Positions 5,926 to 7,850 of a stretch of 7,850 nucleotides of DNA are shown here, one piece after another. Made by a program: the position numbers and the translations under genes. Source of the stretch: JAFLUQ01 sp964551215 (GTDB taxonomy: Bacteria; Bacillota; Clostridia; UMGS1883); contig CAZKBV010000072.1 in NCBI GenBank assembly GCA_964551215.1, positions 1 to 7,850 of the forward strand, in the 5' to 3' direction. The notes beneath the pieces are model-generated. The model worked only from the letters and a program-made list of their open reading frames with translations. It was not told the DNA's origin and did not search any database. Position 1 is the stretch's first letter. Every line of letters starts with the position of its first letter.

Positions 5926-7011
5926 CTAAAATTCTGTCTGCCGTATGGTTCCGCCGCCCAAAACGGTATCGCCGTCATACAATACAACGGCCTGCCCTTT
6001 GGTGACGGCGCGTTGGGGGCGGTCAAATTCCACCCTTATTGTATCGTCTCCGGTCTGTGTAACGGTTGCCGGCTGTTCCGCCTGACGGTAACGCACCTTT
6101 GCTTTTACGCAGAGGTGATTTATCGGATTTTCCGCCGAAATTAAATTTATATCGTCCGCGATAAAGGCTTTCGTATATAAATCTCTTTGCGTACCGAGAA
6201 TAACCTTATTGTCGGGAACGTTTATTTCCGTCACATACAAAGGCTCTTTATAGGAAACGCCAAGACCCTTGCGCTGGCCGACGGTGTAGTAAATTATGCC
6301 CTTGTGCCTTCCCAAAACGGAGCCGTCCTTAAGAGCAAAATCGCCGGAGGGATAGTCCTTTTTTGTATACTGCTTTATAAAATCCCCGTATGTTCCGTCT
6401 TGAACGAAGCAAATATCCTGACTGTCGTGCTTTTTCGCGTTTACAAAGCCGTTTTCCTCGGCTATTTTGCGCACCTGCGTTTTCCGCAAATTCCCCAAGG
6501 GGAACAGCGTATGCGCAAGCTGCTCCTGAGTCATGGAATAAAGCACGTAGCTCTGATCCTTTGTTTCGTCAGCCGCCTTTTTTAAAATGTACCGCCCCGT
6601 TTCTTCGTTATATTCAATCCGCGCGTAATGTCCGGTCACAACATAATCGTAATCCAGCTCCTTTGCCCTTAAAAGCAGAGCTTCAAACTTTAAATATCTG
6701 TTGCAGTCAATGCAGGGGTTGGGAGTTAAGCCGGATTCATATGCCCTGACGAAACGCTCCATAACATCCGTGCGGAAGCGGTCGGTGAAGTTGAACACAT
6801 AGTGGGGGATTCCGATTTTTTGGGCTACGCTGCGGGCGTCCTCCGCGTCCTCCAAAGCGCAGCAGGAGTTTTCCCGAGGGACGTTAACCTCCTCATTATG
6901 AAAAAGCTTCATTGTCGCGCCGATGCACTTTAGCCCCCGCCGCTTTGTCAAAAGGGCGGCAACGCTTGAATCCACGCCGCCGCTCATGGCGATAACAGCC
7001 TTATCGTTCAT
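5926..7011 (-). CDS. mnmA: tRNA-specific 2-thiouridylase
   Basis: MnmA adenylates U34 of tRNA-Lys, tRNA-Glu and tRNA-Gln and transfers persulfide sulfur to it, forming s2U34, which aids accurate decoding. The 361-aa protein has the usual family length. It shows the ATP pyrophosphatase loop MSGGVDSS (9-16), NPCIDCN (98-104) with catalytic Cys100, GHYARI (127-132), DQSYVL (152-157), DSQDICFV (196-203) with the second catalytic Cys201, and GQRKGLG (245-251). The C-terminal beta-barrel region follows. The stop is TAG. GAGG at 7021-7024 lies 9 bases before the ATG at 7011. It is the second gene of a pair with the HD-domain ORF, 26 bases away. In many Firmicutes a cysteine desulfurase gene is the neighbour, but none is visible here, so the sulfur donor is encoded elsewhere. 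Confidence 0.97.
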   Translation of the reverse strand: MNDKAVIAMSGGVDSSVAALLTKRRGLKCIGATMKLFHNEEVNVPRENSCCALEDAEDARSVAQKIGIPHYVFNFTDRFRTDVMERFVRAYESGLTPNPCIDCNRYLKFEALLLRAKELDYDYVVTGHYARIEYNEETGRYILKKAADETKDQSYVLYSMTQEQLAHTLFPLGNLRKTQVRKIAEENGFVNAKKHDSQDICFVQDGTYGDFIKQYTKKDYPSGDFALKDGSVLGRHKGIIYYTVGQRKGLGVSYKEPLYVTEINVPDNKVILGTQRDLYTKAFIADDINLISAENPINHLCVKAKVRYRQAEQPATVTQTGDDTIRVEFDRPQRAVTKGQAVVLYDGDTVLGGGTIRQTEF

Positions 7012-7037
7012 TTTTCATTACCTCAATTTTTACAGCG

Positions 7038-7610
7038 TTAAACGCTTTCATACACACTTTCACAGCTTCTCATGGCGAGAATAGTTTCGGATATCAAATC
7101 GTCCAAGCTCCAACCCAGCATTTCCGCGCCCCGCTCAATGACCTCTCTTGAACAGCCGGCGGCAAAGTTGGCGCTTTTATACTTTTTCTTAACGGATTTC
7201 AGCTCCAAATCGGAAACGCTTTTTGAAGGGCGCATCAATGCCGCCGCGCCGATAAGACCGGTAAGCTCGTCCACTGCATACAAAACCTTTTCCATCTCAT
7301 GCTCGGGCTTGATGTCCACCGTCAACCCGTAGCCGTGACTGGCGGCGGCGCGGATAGTTCTTTCGTCAACGCCGTGTTCCCTCATAATTTCCTGTTCCTT
7401 GACGCAGTGCTCCTCGGGGAACCGCTCGAAATCCAAATCGTGGAGAAGCCCGACTATGCCCCAAAAATCCTCTTCGTCGGCAAAGCCCAGCTCCTTCGCG
7501 AAATACCGCATGACGCCCTCCACCGTCAGCGCGTGCCTCAAATGAAAGGGTTCCTTGTTATACTCGGTCAACAATTCCCATGCGGCTTCACGGGTTATTC
7601 CGTTTTCCAT
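7038..7610 (-). CDS. HD-domain protein, probable metal-dependent phosphohydrolase
   Basis: The 190-aa protein has the HD-domain metal-ligand pattern: His26 (RHALTVEG), His57-Asp58 (LLHDLDFE), His92 (AASHGYG) and Asp114 (YAVDELTG). HD proteins of this type hydrolyse phosphomonoesters or phosphodiesters such as nucleotides. The substrate cannot be read from the sequence. There is no signal peptide or membrane segment, so it should be cytoplasmic. Its length fits the small single-domain HDIG-type proteins common in Clostridia. GAGGAG ends 9 bases before the ATG at 7610. The stop at 7038-7040 is 26 bases from the mnmA start, so the two genes are probably co-transcribed. I see no clear promoter upstream, only AT-rich sequence at 7625-7670. 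Confidence 0.88.
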   Translation of the reverse strand: MENGITREAAWELLTEYNKEPFHLRHALTVEGVMRYFAKELGFADEEDFWGIVGLLHDLDFERFPEEHCVKEQEIMREHGVDERTIRAAASHGYGLTVDIKPEHEMEKVLYAVDELTGLIGAAALMRPSKSVSDLELKSVKKKYKSANFAAGCSREVIERGAEMLGWSLDDLISETILAMRSCESVYESV

Positions 7611-7674
7611 AACTGTACACTCCTCGTTTTTAACATATTTTAGATTTGCGAATATAACCTAAGCGCAGATGTCC

Positions 7675-7801
7675 CCCGCCTCGTCGTCGCAATGCGCTAC
7701 GCTGTTTCGCTTTGAGCTGTTCGCCCAAAGGCTGCACCGCTTCGCGATTGCTCCTCTTTTTCGCAAACGCTTGCGTTTGCGAAAAGTATGTATGAGGCGG
7801 G
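7675..7801. repeat. GC-rich intergenic block with nested inverted repeats
   Basis: CCCGCCTC (7675-7682) pairs with GAGGCGGG (7794-7801), and a G-U and a T-A pair extend it to 10. Inside are GCAAT/ATTGC (7689-7693 with 7747-7751), a CTTTG/CAAAG hairpin (7710-7714 with 7726-7730), and a perfect 13-bp palindrome (7758-7785). The block is clearly richer in GC than the flanking AT-rich spacer and carries no plausible gene. It could be a dispersed REP- or MITE-like element or a structured RNA. Confidence 0.5.
7758..7785. repeat. 13-bp perfect inverted repeat with a 2-base centre
   Basis: TTTTCGCAAACGC and GCGTTTGCGAAAA flank TT. As RNA it would form a hairpin with about 11 usable pairs. The flanking short T4/A4 runs are part of the stem, so it is not a convincing terminator in either direction. 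Confidence 0.75.
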
Positions 7802-7809
7802 TTCCATTT

Positions 7810-7850
7810 CAGAGTTTCAGTGGGAGTTATAATCTCCCACTGAAACTCTG
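7810..7850. repeat. Perfect 17-bp inverted repeat at the right window edge
   Basis: Arms 7810-7826 and 7834-7850 are exact reverse complements around a 7-base loop TTATAAT. The repeat ends on the last base, so it may be longer. No T tract follows on the minus strand; the plus-strand flank is out of view. It may be a terminator for a gene to the right or a copy of a dispersed repeat. Confidence 0.8.

Noticed and set aside
7001..7018. A five-codon mini-ORF overlapping the mnmA start
   Set aside because: Its ATG is only two bases from the GAGG, which is too close for initiation, and the mnmA ATG 7 bases on has normal spacing.
7828..7833. TATAAT in the loop of the terminal inverted repeat as a promoter
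   Set aside because: No -35-like hexamer lies 16-18 bases upstream on the plus strand, and the hexamer sits in a hairpin loop.

Overview
The window looks like a chromosomal housekeeping segment from a low-to-mid GC Firmicute, probably a member of the Clostridia. The evidence is a leucine T-box riboswitch, strong GGAGG-type ribosome binding sites, consensus sigma-A promoters (TTGNNN-17-TATAAT), AT-rich intergenic DNA, and a Clostridia-style MnmA with a CC-LED-EDAR stretch. I see no tRNA, rRNA, CRISPR array, phage or transposase gene.

Layout from left to right. (1) Positions 1-1619, minus strand: leuA (2-isopropylmalate synthase, long yeast-like form), cut by the left edge with 539 codons visible. 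(2) About 1640-1982, minus strand: a consensus promoter and a tRNA-Leu-type T-box leader (specifier CUC, T-box UGGU bulge, 13-bp terminator) ahead of leuA. (3) 2011-3282, minus strand: purA (adenylosuccinate synthetase). (4) 3283-3517: a divergent control region with back-to-back purA and argC promoters flanking a T7A7 tract, plus a foldable purA 5' leader. (5) 3518-5792, plus strand: argC, argB and an unrecognised 112-aa ORF in a tight operon. (6) 5853-5890: a strong, nearly symmetric hairpin that should terminate transcription from both sides. (7) 5926-7610, minus strand: an HD-domain protein followed by mnmA (tRNA 2-thiouridylase). (8) 7611-7850: a gene-free end with a GC-rich block of nested inverted repeats and then a perfect 17-bp inverted repeat that ends exactly at the window edge.

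How the genes work together: argC and argB catalyse the third and second steps of the acetylated arginine/ornithine pathway. LeuA commits 2-ketoisovalerate to leucine and is controlled by tRNA-Leu charging. PurA makes adenylosuccinate on the way to AMP. MnmA makes the s2U34 tRNA modification. These are separate metabolic units rather than one system.

I found no convincing new system. The less explained items are the 112-aa protein after argB, the structured purA leader, the missing purA terminator (so the leucine T-box may also gate purA readthrough), the HD-mnmA pairing, and the repeat block at the right end.
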